NCBI GenBank assembly: GCA_028711355.1
Contig: JAQTSL010000158.1
Coordinates: forward strand, 1 to 8,172
DNA from: Rhodoferax sp.
Lineage (GTDB): Bacteria > Pseudomonadota > Gammaproteobacteria > Burkholderiales > Burkholderiaceae_C
Length of the DNA stretch: 8,172 bases
Reading direction: 5' to 3'
Part shown: one piece after another, positions 1 through 5,885 of the stretch
Numbering within the stretch: the first letter of the stretch is position 1
How the letters are laid out: every line of letters begins with the position of its first letter
Position numbers and translations under genes: made by a program
The notes under the pieces: generated by a model
What the model saw: only the letters and a program-made list of their open reading frames with translations
What the model was told of the DNA's origin: nothing
Database searches by the model: none

Positions 1-67
1 CGACCCGTGGGTTGAGTTTGACAAGGCGCGCGTGGATTTGCGCCAGTTCGAAGCCTTGACGGCGTGA
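1..67 (+). CDS. nirB: Probable nitrite reductase large subunit NirB, C-terminal end (partial)
   Basis: An open frame enters from the left edge (first full codon at base 2) and stops at TGA 65-67. It encodes the 21-residue tail DPWVEFDKARVDLRQFEALT followed by Ala. The tail resembles, from memory, the C-terminus of betaproteobacterial NirB, the siroheme- and FAD-containing NADH-dependent large subunit that reduces nitrite to ammonium in the cytoplasm. The stronger argument is position: nirD follows directly on the same strand, then nasA and the siroheme-pathway gene cobA. The fragment contains no catalytic motif, so the assignment is mainly contextual. The 84 bp gap to nirD is long for a nirB-nirD pair and is largely filled by an AT-rich repeat-like element. 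Confidence 0.65.
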   Translation, partial: DPWVEFDKARVDLRQFEALTA

Positions 68-94
68 GATGTACCGGCTGCAATTTATATAAGA

Positions 95-137
95 AATCTG
101 CCTCTAGCGCTTATATAGCATGCGCTAGAAGCTATTA
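95..137. repeat. AT-rich intergenic repeat-like element with inverted repeat
   Basis: An AT-rich block lies in otherwise GC-rich DNA between nirB and nirD. Its centre is a perfect 8-bp inverted repeat, TCTAGCGC at 103-110 and GCGCTAGA at 122-129, separated by an 11-nt loop. It is followed by AGCTATTAAA. A second block with the same outer arms and the same 32-nt spacing lies inside ybiB at 3941-3983. From memory, elements of the type GCCTCTAGCGCTT...AAGCGCTAG.AGCTAT are scattered between genes in Comamonadaceae; this was not checked by search. As RNA it could fold into a hairpin just ahead of the nirD ribosome binding site, so it might affect nirB/nirD stoichiometry or mRNA processing. It has no U-tract typical of an intrinsic terminator. 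Confidence 0.6.
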
Positions 138-151
138 AAGTGAGAGTCATC

Positions 152-541
152 ATGAGCGATTGGGTCACTGTTTGTACCGTTGAAGACATTCCCCTTTTGG
201 GCTCGCGGCGCGTGCAGCGCAAGCAAGGCGTGGATGTGGCCTTGTTTCGCACCGACGGCGACGTGGTACACGCGCTGCTGGACCGCTGCCCCCACAAAGG
301 CGGCCCCTTGAGCCAGGGCATCGTGGCGGGAACCCATGTGGCCTGCCCACTGCACAACTGGCGCATTGGCTTGGCTGATGGACAGGCGGCCGAGCCCGAC
401 GAAGGTTGCACTCCCGCTTTCAGCGTACGCGTGCACGACGGCGCGGTGCAGCTCAAGCGCAGCGAACTCGACACCCTGGCCACCGACCTGACACGCCCGG
501 TGGCGGGCCCGGCACGGGGTGCCAGCGACTGCGCGGCCTGA
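152..541 (+). CDS. nirD: Assimilatory nitrite reductase small subunit NirD (Rieske type)
   Basis: This 129-residue protein is a Rieske-fold small subunit that partners NirB in NADH-dependent reduction of nitrite to ammonium in the cytoplasm. Both Rieske ligand boxes are visible: CPHKGGPLS (about residues 46-54) and CPLHNW (about 66-71). This gives the C-x-H plus C-x2-H set that binds a [2Fe-2S] cluster. E. coli NirD, as I recall it, has the same fold but lacks these ligands, so this copy should be a true electron carrier. The start at ATG 152 is preferred because the purine-rich GAGAG (142-146) lies five bases upstream; an in-frame GTG at 140 would add four residues and would overlap that site. 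A tail of about 25 residues after the fold (rich in Ala, Thr and Pro) has no recognisable motif. The stop is 16 bp before nasA, which suggests co-transcription. Confidence 0.93.
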   Translation: MSDWVTVCTVEDIPLLGSRRVQRKQGVDVALFRTDGDVVHALLDRCPHKGGPLSQGIVAGTHVACPLHNWRIGLADGQAAEPDEGCTPAFSVRVHDGAVQLKRSELDTLATDLTRPVAGPARGASDCAA

Positions 542-557
542 GTACCGGAGCCGCGCC

Positions 558-3521
558 ATGTCTGGCCCCGACCTGCCTGCCGCCGTGCGTGCTAACGGTG
601 CTTCGCGCACCACCCGCTCCACCTGCCCGTACTGCGGCGTGGGCTGCGGGGTGCTGATTGACTCGGTCGGCGAGCAGATCACTGGCGTGCGCGGCGACCC
701 CGATCACCCCGCCAACCGGGGGCGCCTGTGCACCAAGGGCAGCACACTGCACTTAAGCGCCAGCAGCCCGGTGGCCGTGCATTCCCGCCTGCTGCAGCCG
801 CAAGTGCGCGACGTGCGCGGCGGTCCCACCCGCGTCATTGGCTGGGACGCCGCGCTGGACGATGCCGCACGTCGCCTGGCGGCCATCATCACGCTGCACG
901 GACCCGATGCCGTGGGGTTCTACATCTCGGGCCAACTGCTCACGGAAGACTATTACGTCTTCAACAAGCTGGCCAAGGGGCTGGTGGGCACCAACGCCAT
1001 CGACAGCAACTCGCGCCTGTGCATGAGCAGCGCCGTGGCCGGCTACAAGCAAACCCTGGGCATGGACAGCGTGCCCGCGTGCTATGACGACCTCAACCAC
1101 GCCGCTTGCGTTTTTATCACTGGCGCCAACCCGGCTTACGCGCACCCTATTTTGTTCAGGCGTCTGGAAGACGCGCGCCGCGCCAACCCGGCGCAAAAGT
1201 GGATCGTGGTGGACCCGCGTCGTACCGACACTGCCGCGCAGGCCGACCTGCACCTTCAAATCCAGCCCGGCACCGACGTTTGGCTGCATCACGGCCTGCT
1301 GCACATCATGCTTTGGGAAGGTTGGGTGGACGCGGCGTTTATTGCCGTGCACACCAGCGGTTTTGACGCGCTCAAGGCCATGGTACGCGACTGCACCCCG
1401 GCGCGTGTAGCGCAGGTGTGCGGCATTGCGCAAGCTGACCTGGTGCAAGCTGCGCGCTGGTTTGCCGGGGTGGGCGACAGCATGGCGAGCCATACGGCCG
1501 ATGGTGCCGCAAGCGGCACGGTCAACCCTACGCGGATGCCCACGCTCAGCCTGTATTGCCAGGGCCTGAACCAGTCCAGCCACGGCACCGACAACAACAC
1601 CTCGCTCATCAATCTGCATCTGGCGTGCGGGCAAATCGGCAAACCCGGTGCCGGACCCCTGTCGCTCACTGGCCAGCCCAACGCCATGGGCGGGCGCGAG
1701 GTGGGCGGCATGGCCAATTTGCTCAGCGCCCACCGCGACCTGGCCAATACCAAACACCGCGCCGAAGTCGCCGCGCTGTGGGGTGTGCCCAGCGTGCCTG
1801 CCACGCCTGGGCCCACGGCTCTCGAGATGTTTCAGGCCGCCGCTGACGGGCGCATCAAGGCGCTATGGATTGTCTGCACCAACCCGGCGCACTCGTTGCC
1901 CGACCAAGCCCTGGTGCGCCGCGCCCTGCAGCGCGCCGAATTGGTTGTGGTGCAAGACAGCTTTGCCACACCGGCCACCTGCGACTTCGCCGACCTGCTG
2001 CTGCCTGCAGCCACCTGGGGCGAAAAAGACGGCACCGTGACCAACTCCGAGCGCTGCATCAGCCGCCAACGTACTGCCGTGCCAGCCCCTGGTGCGGCGC
2101 GGCCAGACTGGGCCATTGCCACTGCGCTGGCGCAGGCCTTGCGCCGCCACCTGCCCAGCGTGCCCGACGCGCTGCGCTTTGACTACACCACGCCGGAATC
2201 GGTGTGGAACGAGCATCGCGAATCCACCCGTGGGCGCGACCTGGACATCACCGGTCTGAGCTACGCGCAGCTTGAACAGGGGCCCCAGCTTTGGCCGTTT
2301 GCCCAAGGTGCAAGCCACGCCACCGAACGCCTGTACACCAACAGCCACTTTGCCACGCCCGACGGCCGCGCGCGCTTTGTGGCGTGTGCGCCCCGCCCCG
2401 TGGCCACACCGTGCAGCGCCCGCTTTCCGTTTGCGCTGACAACGGGCCGCTTGCGTGACCAGTGGCACGGCATGAGCCGTACCGGCAACGTGGCGCGCCT
2501 GTTTGGCCACGCCAGCGAACCGGTGGTGCAACTCAACCCGGCAGACATGCAACAGCGGGGCATCAAGGACGGGGAACTGGTGCACCTGACCAGCGCGCAG
2601 GGCAGCGTGCTGCTGCCCGCCCAGGCCAGCGCTGAAGTGGCACCGCTACAAGCCTTTGTGGCCATGCACTGGGGGCCGGAGTGGGTGAGCGGTGCACGTA
2701 TGGCCAGCGCCGCCGGACCAGCCCAGGTACCCGGTGTTTCCGTGCAGTTGGCGGGTGTGAACGCACTGACCGCGCCGGCCCTGTGTCCACATTCGCGCCA
2801 GCCCGAGTTCAAGCACACACCCATCAAGGTGCTCAAAGCCGAGTTGCCCTGGCAACTGGTGGCGCTGGCCTGGCTGCCCGCGCAGGATTTGCCCGCCGCA
2901 CGCCAGGCACTGCAATCGCTGTTTGGCGCGTTCGATTTCGCCAGCCTGGTGCTGTTCGGCAATGGCGCAGCCGACGCGCAGACCGAGCGCGTCGGTTTGC
3001 ATCTGCGTGCTGCCTGTGCCCACCCGCCCGCGCCGCTCGTGGTGCAGCGCGTGCAAGAGTTGTTGGGCGTGACCGGTATAGAGGTGATCCGCTACGCCGA
3101 TGCCAAGCGCAGCCAGTGGCGCGCCGCCCGTCTGATCGAGACCGACACCCACACCCAGCTTGAAGCCTATGTGCTGGCCGGCGACGCGCGCGCCCACGCC
3201 TGGATGGCGACCTTGCTCAAGGAAGGCCAGCCCGCTCCCGCCTACGGTCGCGCCATTCTGATCCCCGGTGCCACCCCGCCAATTGCCGTGGTGTCGCGCG
3301 GGCGCCCGGTATGCACCTGTATGGATGTGACCGACGTGGCCATCACTGACCATTTGGCCCAATGCATCGGGGCTCAACCTGAACCCGGCGCTTGCACGCC
3401 AGCCAATGCACTGGCATCGCTGCAAGCCACGCTGCACTGCGGCACGCAATGTGGCTCGTGTGTGCCGCAGTTGCAACGCCTGGTGCGCGCGGCCCTGCCC
3501 ACTACCGCCACCGTGGCATAA
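558..3521 (+). CDS. nasA: Assimilatory nitrate reductase catalytic subunit with C-terminal BFD-like [2Fe-2S] domain
   Basis: This 987-residue molybdopterin oxidoreductase reduces nitrate to nitrite in the cytoplasm and feeds NirBD. No Tat signal is seen; the N-terminus runs into the iron-sulfur motif within about 20 residues. C23, C26, C30 (TCPYCGVGCG) and C58 (RLCTKG) bind a [4Fe-4S] cluster. Cys155 in SRLCMSSAV is the expected molybdenum ligand. The bis-MGD catalytic region runs to about 620, and a molybdopterin dinucleotide-binding beta-barrel (from FALTTGRLRDQWHGMSRTG, about 625) to about 760. Residues of about 765-910 have no cysteine pairs or motif I recognise. The C-terminus has CTC (C919, C921) and CGTQCGSC (C961, C965, C968), a BFD-like [2Fe-2S] module as in Klebsiella-type NasA. 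The start at ATG 558 is chosen because GGAG (547-550) sits seven bases upstream; GTG 519 lies inside nirD and lacks such a site. It sits 16 bp after nirD and 44 bp before ybiB. Confidence 0.96.
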   Translation: MSGPDLPAAVRANGASRTTRSTCPYCGVGCGVLIDSVGEQITGVRGDPDHPANRGRLCTKGSTLHLSASSPVAVHSRLLQPQVRDVRGGPTRVIGWDAALDDAARRLAAIITLHGPDAVGFYISGQLLTEDYYVFNKLAKGLVGTNAIDSNSRLCMSSAVAGYKQTLGMDSVPACYDDLNHAACVFITGANPAYAHPILFRRLEDARRANPAQKWIVVDPRRTDTAAQADLHLQIQPGTDVWLHHGLLHIMLWEGWVDAAFIAVHTSGFDALKAMVRDCTPARVAQVCGIAQADLVQAARWFAGVGDSMASHTADGAASGTVNPTRMPTLSLYCQGLNQSSHGTDNNTSLINLHLACGQIGKPGAGPLSLTGQPNAMGGREVGGMANLLSAHRDLANTKHRAEVAALWGVPSVPATPGPTALEMFQAAADGRIKALWIVCTNPAHSLPDQALVRRALQRAELVVVQDSFATPATCDFADLLLPAATWGEKDGTVTNSERCISRQRTAVPAPGAARPDWAIATALAQALRRHLPSVPDALRFDYTTPESVWNEHRESTRGRDLDITGLSYAQLEQGPQLWPFAQGASHATERLYTNSHFATPDGRARFVACAPRPVATPCSARFPFALTTGRLRDQWHGMSRTGNVARLFGHASEPVVQLNPADMQQRGIKDGELVHLTSAQGSVLLPAQASAEVAPLQAFVAMHWGPEWVSGARMASAAGPAQVPGVSVQLAGVNALTAPALCPHSRQPEFKHTPIKVLKAELPWQLVALAWLPAQDLPAARQALQSLFGAFDFASLVLFGNGAADAQTERVGLHLRAACAHPPAPLVVQRVQELLGVTGIEVIRYADAKRSQWRAARLIETDTHTQLEAYVLAGDARAHAWMATLLKEGQPAPAYGRAILIPGATPPIAVVSRGRPVCTCMDVTDVAITDHLAQCIGAQPEPGACTPANALASLQATLHCGTQCGSCVPQLQRLVRAALPTTATVA

Positions 3522-3565
3522 GCTCATCACCCGAAGTTATCAAGGCTCAAGGACAATCGACACCT

Positions 3566-4468
3566 ATGAGCATCGCCCACTACATCAAGGACATCGGCCG
3601 CGGCAAGGACGGCGCGCGCGCCTTAAGCCGCGCGCACGCAGCCGACCTGTTTGGCCAGGTGCTCGACGGCACGGTGACCGATCTGGAAGTAGGTGCGTTT
3701 TGCATCGCCATGCGCATCAAGGGCGAAACCCCGCAAGAGATGGCTGGATTTCTGGACGCCACCCGCGCCCGCCTGTGCACCATCCCCACCCACGGTTGCC
3801 CTACGGTGGTGCTGCCCAGCTACAACGGCGCACGCAAATTGCCTGCGCTGACCCCGCTGCTGGCGCTGCTGCTGGCGCGCCAGGGCTTGGCGGTGGTGAT
3901 GCATGGCTGCACCACCGAAGCCACCCGGGTTTCTACACAAAATGTGCTTCTAGCCCTTGATATAAAAGCCCAGAAAGCTATATCTTCAATAGCTATTGGT
4001 GAGGTGCAGTTTGTCCCCACAGAACTGTTGTGCCCCGGTCTGGCGCGGTTGCTGGCGGTACGTCAGGTGGTGGGTCTGCGCAACCCGGCGCACAGCCTGG
4101 TCAAGCTGTTGAACCCGTGCGACGGCCCGGCCACGCTGGTTACCAGCTACACCCACCCCGAATACGCCGTGGCCATGACCGACACCCTGAAGCTGGTGGG
4201 TGCCTCCGCCCTGCTGCTGCGTGGCACCGAGGGCGAACCAGTGGCCGATGCGCGCCGCACCCCGGCCATGGACGCCCTGCACCACGGCAACGTCACGCGC
4301 GTGCAAGAGGCCCAACCCGGCCCACTGGCACAGTTGCCTGATTTGCCCGCGCCCGATGCGGCCTCCACCGCGCAATGGGTGGCCCGGGTCATGGACGGCG
4401 CGATCCCCGTACCTGAACCCATCGCGCAACAGGTGGCACACATCGTGCGTCTGTCAGCAGAAAAATGA
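3566..4468 (+). CDS. ybiB: TrpD2/YbiB-family protein (glycosyltransferase family 3 fold, likely nucleic-acid binding)
   Basis: This 300-residue protein matches E. coli YbiB along most of its length, from memory: IKDIGRGKDGARALSR at the N-terminus, then AMRIKGET, LPSYNGARK (83-91), HGCTTEATRV (113-122), GLRNPAHSLVKL, HPEY and LRGTEGEP. The fold is that of anthranilate phosphoribosyltransferase, but PSYNGARK stands where TrpD has its PRPP-binding GTGGD loop. Published work on E. coli YbiB describes a LexA-regulated, nonspecific DNA-binding protein rather than a tryptophan enzyme. ATG 3566 is chosen because AAGGA (3549-3553) lies 12 bases upstream and the start matches the family N-terminus; the frame is open upstream but runs into nasA. 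Codons 126-144 (3941-3996) are unusually AT-rich and resemble the intergenic element at 95-137, yet the frame stays open. The gene lies between nasA and cobA, and its stop is 10 bp before the cobA start. Its role in nitrate assimilation is unknown. Confidence 0.9.
   Translation: MSIAHYIKDIGRGKDGARALSRAHAADLFGQVLDGTVTDLEVGAFCIAMRIKGETPQEMAGFLDATRARLCTIPTHGCPTVVLPSYNGARKLPALTPLLALLLARQGLAVVMHGCTTEATRVSTQNVLLALDIKAQKAISSIAIGEVQFVPTELLCPGLARLLAVRQVVGLRNPAHSLVKLLNPCDGPATLVTSYTHPEYAVAMTDTLKLVGASALLLRGTEGEPVADARRTPAMDALHHGNVTRVQEAQPGPLAQLPDLPAPDAASTAQWVARVMDGAIPVPEPIAQQVAHIVRLSAEK
3941..3996. repeat. Repeat-like AT-rich block inside the ybiB reading frame
   Basis: This block matches the nirB-nirD intergenic element without gaps at both ends. 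Bases 3941-3958 agree with 95-112 at 15 of 18 positions, and AAGCTAT at 3975-3981 equals 129-135. The 14-22 central bases between these arms have diverged. A further inverted repeat follows, AGCTAT at 3976-3981 and ATAGCT at 3989-3994, with a 7-nt loop. The block encodes YbiB residues 126-144 without stop or frameshift, and codon usage there (CTA, ATA, TCT, TCA, AAA) differs from the GC-rich surroundings. It could be a true element that replaced or overwrote coding DNA, or chance resemblance. Confidence 0.5.
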
Positions 4469-4478
4469 GGACGACGCC

Positions 4479-5351
4479 ATGACACACCCCAGCACCCCAG
4501 CGCCCGGCCCACAAAGCCTCGGCCGCGTCATGCACCACAACGCAGTGCCAATGCAGCGCACGATCAACAGCCCGGGCCACTGCACCTTGGTGGGCGCCGG
4601 CCCGGGCGACCCAGAGCTGTTGACCGTCAAGGCGGTTAAAGCGATTCAAGCCGCCACCTTGCTGCTGGTCGATGACCTGGTCAGTGATGCGGTGGTGGCA
4701 TTGGCCGCCCCCGGTGCACGGGTGATCCACGTGGGCAAGCGTGGCGGCTGCCGCTCCACACCGCAAGCGTTCATTGAAAAATTGATCCTGATGGCGGTGC
4801 GCGAAGGCGAGCACGTGGTGCGCCTCAAAGGCGGCGACCCGTTCGTCTTTGGCCGCGGTGGCGAAGAGGTGGAACACTTGCAGGCTGCAGGGATAGCCGT
4901 CACGGTGGTCAACGGCATCACCGCCGGGCTGGCCGCCGTTACCTCCCTGGGCGTGCCGCTGACGCACCGCGACCACGCCCGGGGGGTGATTTTTGTCACC
5001 GGCCACGCCGCGCCGCACGGGCAAGACACCGACTGGCTGGCGTTGGCCCAAACGGCGCGCACCGCGCGCCTGACGCTGGTGATTTACATGGGCGTACGCA
5101 CCGCAGAGCCGATTCAGCAGGCGCTGTTGCAGGGGCTGGATGCGCACACCCCGGTCGCCATCGTGCAGAACGCCAGCCTGCCTGAGCAGCGCCATGCGCT
5201 GTGCCGACTCGACCAGATGCACGCCACCATGGTGGAACAGCAACTGGGCAGCCCCAGCGTGATCGTGATCGGGGACGTGCTGCAAGGGCTGCTTGCGCTG
5301 CGAATAACAGCCGATGCCGGTGCAGGCACAAATCGACTCGCGTGCGCGTAA
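4479..5351 (+). CDS. cobA: Uroporphyrinogen-III C-methyltransferase (SUMT)
   Basis: This 290-residue enzyme uses two S-adenosylmethionine molecules to methylate uroporphyrinogen III to precorrin-2, the entry to siroheme (and cobalamin). The SUMT signatures are all present: LVGAGPGDPELLTVKA (37-52), LVSDAVV, GKRGG (86-90), VVRLKGGDPFVFGRGGEE (113-130), NGITAGLAA (145-153) and VIYMG. The length fits a stand-alone SUMT; no CysG dehydrogenase/ferrochelatase domain is fused, so precorrin-2 oxidation and iron insertion must be encoded elsewhere. The start at ATG 4479 is supported by GAGGA (4467-4471), seven bases upstream and overlapping the ybiB stop. About 30 non-conserved residues precede the catalytic fold, so a later start is possible but has less support. 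Being last in the nirB-nirD-nasA operon, it most likely supplies siroheme for NirB. The rpsU promoter overlaps its end. Confidence 0.95.
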   Translation: MTHPSTPAPGPQSLGRVMHHNAVPMQRTINSPGHCTLVGAGPGDPELLTVKAVKAIQAATLLLVDDLVSDAVVALAAPGARVIHVGKRGGCRSTPQAFIEKLILMAVREGEHVVRLKGGDPFVFGRGGEEVEHLQAAGIAVTVVNGITAGLAAVTSLGVPLTHRDHARGVIFVTGHAAPHGQDTDWLALAQTARTARLTLVIYMGVRTAEPIQQALLQGLDAHTPVAIVQNASLPEQRHALCRLDQMHATMVEQQLGSPSVIVIGDVLQGLLALRITADAGAGTNRLACA

Positions 5352-5375
5352 CAGGCGTTGCAAGCTGGCTATAAT
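5348..5375 (+). promoter_or_regulatory. Putative sigma70 promoter of rpsU
   Basis: A perfect -10 hexamer TATAAT lies at 5370-5375. With 16-bp spacing the upstream hexamer is GTAACA (5348-5353), which matches TTGACA at 4 of 6 positions and overlaps the cobA stop codon. A TTGCAA at 5358-5363 is too close to serve as the -35 box. Transcription would begin near 5382 and give a leader of about 120 nt. The -10 is convincing; the -35 is inferred. Confidence 0.55.
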
Positions 5376-5377
5376 CC

Positions 5378-5390
5378 CCAGCTTTGCTGG
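5378..5390 (+). other. Small hairpin at the start of the rpsU leader
   Basis: CCAGC (5378-5382), loop TTT, GCTGG (5386-5390) forms a perfect 5-bp stem at the predicted transcription start of rpsU. It could protect the 5' end of the mRNA or be part of the initially transcribed region. The rest of the leader to 5500 shows no further strong structure by eye and no strong Shine-Dalgarno sequence. Confidence 0.35.
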
Positions 5391-5500
5391 CAAAACTCCG
5401 CTGCCTGATCAACTTTAAAGCGGGGAATTTCGCACGACGCTCAGGTTTTGGCCCGATCTTCCAGAATTTGAAGTCTGCACATTTTGAGTAACTTTGTTCA

Positions 5501-5713
5501 ATGACCACTATCCGAGTTAAAGAAAACGAACCTTTTGACGTAGCGCTGCGTCGCTTTAAACGCACCATCGAAAAACTGGGCCTGCTGACCGACTTGCGGG
5601 CCCGTGAGTTCTACGAAAAACCCACCGCCGAGCGCAAGCGCAAAAAGGCCGCCGCCGTCAAGCGCAACTACAAGCGCATCCGCGCGATGCAGTTGCCCAA
5701 AAAGCTATTCTGA
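5501..5713 (+). CDS. rpsU: 30S ribosomal protein S21
   Basis: This 70-residue protein is a near-complete match to bacterial S21: MTTIRVKENEPFDVALRRFK, a helix with REFYEKPTAERKRKKAAAV, and the basic C-terminus KRIRAMQLPKKLF. S21 binds the 30S platform next to the anti-Shine-Dalgarno end of 16S rRNA and helps mRNA binding at initiation. The length is normal (E. coli 71 including Met). Upstream, only GAG at 5486-5488 resembles a ribosome binding site, and it is 12 bases from the ATG, so initiation appears weakly Shine-Dalgarno dependent. The gene has its own putative promoter and a strong downstream terminator, so it is probably a separate transcription unit. yqeY follows after 172 bp, as in many proteobacterial rpsU loci, but dnaG and rpoD are not seen here. 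Confidence 0.98.
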   Translation: MTTIRVKENEPFDVALRRFKRTIEKLGLLTDLRAREFYEKPTAERKRKKAAAVKRNYKRIRAMQLPKKLF

Positions 5714-5722
5714 TAATTTGCG

Positions 5723-5760
5723 GGACAGGCCAAGATTTGCGCAGCAAATTTGCTCTGTCC
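5723..5760 (+). other. Two-part hairpin in the rpsU 3' region
   Basis: An outer stem GGACAG (5723-5728) pairs with CTGTCC (5755-5760). Inside it, ATTTGC (5735-5740) and GCAAAT (5744-5749) form a perfect inner stem with loop GCA. The two are separated by a 6/5-nt internal loop. No U-tract follows, so it is not by itself an intrinsic terminator. It may stabilise the 3' end of the rpsU mRNA or be part of a 3'-UTR RNA. Confidence 0.5.
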
Positions 5761-5771
5761 TCAACTGATCA

Positions 5772-5785
5772 AGGCTTAGCAGCCT
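5772..5785 (+). other. Short hairpin between rpsU and its terminator
   Basis: AGGCT (5772-5776), loop TAGC, AGCCT (5781-5785) forms a perfect 5-bp stem directly before the terminator. It lies between two larger structures; its function is unknown. Confidence 0.35.
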
Positions 5786-5788
5786 GAC

Positions 5789-5825
5789 AAAAAGCTCGCC
5801 GGGAACGCTCAGGCGGGCTTTTTTT
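5789..5825 (+). terminator. Rho-independent terminator after rpsU
   Basis: A run of A (5789-5793) and GCTCGCC pair with GGCGGGCTTTTT. Bases 5791-5800 pair with 5812-5821 with a single G-T wobble, the A-run extends the stem by two pairs, and the loop is 11 nt (5801-5811). A run of seven T (5819-5825) follows. This is a classic intrinsic terminator separating rpsU from yqeY; the A-run before the stem would also give it some activity on the opposite strand. Confidence 0.92.
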
Positions 5826-5885
5826 GTTGCTGATGCTCCCATTGGCCTGATCGCGTTTCACCTTTCACTTTTACCGGAGCCTGCC

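Noticed and set aside
519..557. Alternative GTG start of nasA inside nirD
   Set aside because: It lacks a ribosome binding site, while ATG 558 has GGAG at seven-base spacing; the 13 extra residues carry no motif.
753..1757. Long open frame on the minus strand (334 codons) opposite nasA
   Set aside because: It lies wholly antisense to the well-supported nasA frame; such frames are common in GC-rich genes, and the peptide shows no recognisable domain.
2646..3530. Long minus-strand open frame (294 codons) opposite the 3' half of nasA
   Set aside because: It is antisense to nasA, including its conserved Cys motifs, and its product is low-complexity and rich in Gly, His, Gln and Arg, typical of a shadow frame.
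5358..5375. TTGCAA followed by TATAAT as a promoter
   Set aside because: The spacer is only 6 bp, far short of the 16-18 bp needed; GTAACA at 5348-5353 is the better upstream partner.
4389..5393. Long minus-strand open frame (334 codons) opposite cobA
   Set aside because: It is antisense to a gene with all SUMT signatures, and its composition is typical of a shadow frame.
5693..5717. TTGCCC and GATAAT at the end of rpsU as a promoter for a small RNA or yqeY
   Set aside because: The spacer is 13 bp, too short for sigma70, and both boxes lie in conserved rpsU codons or just after them.
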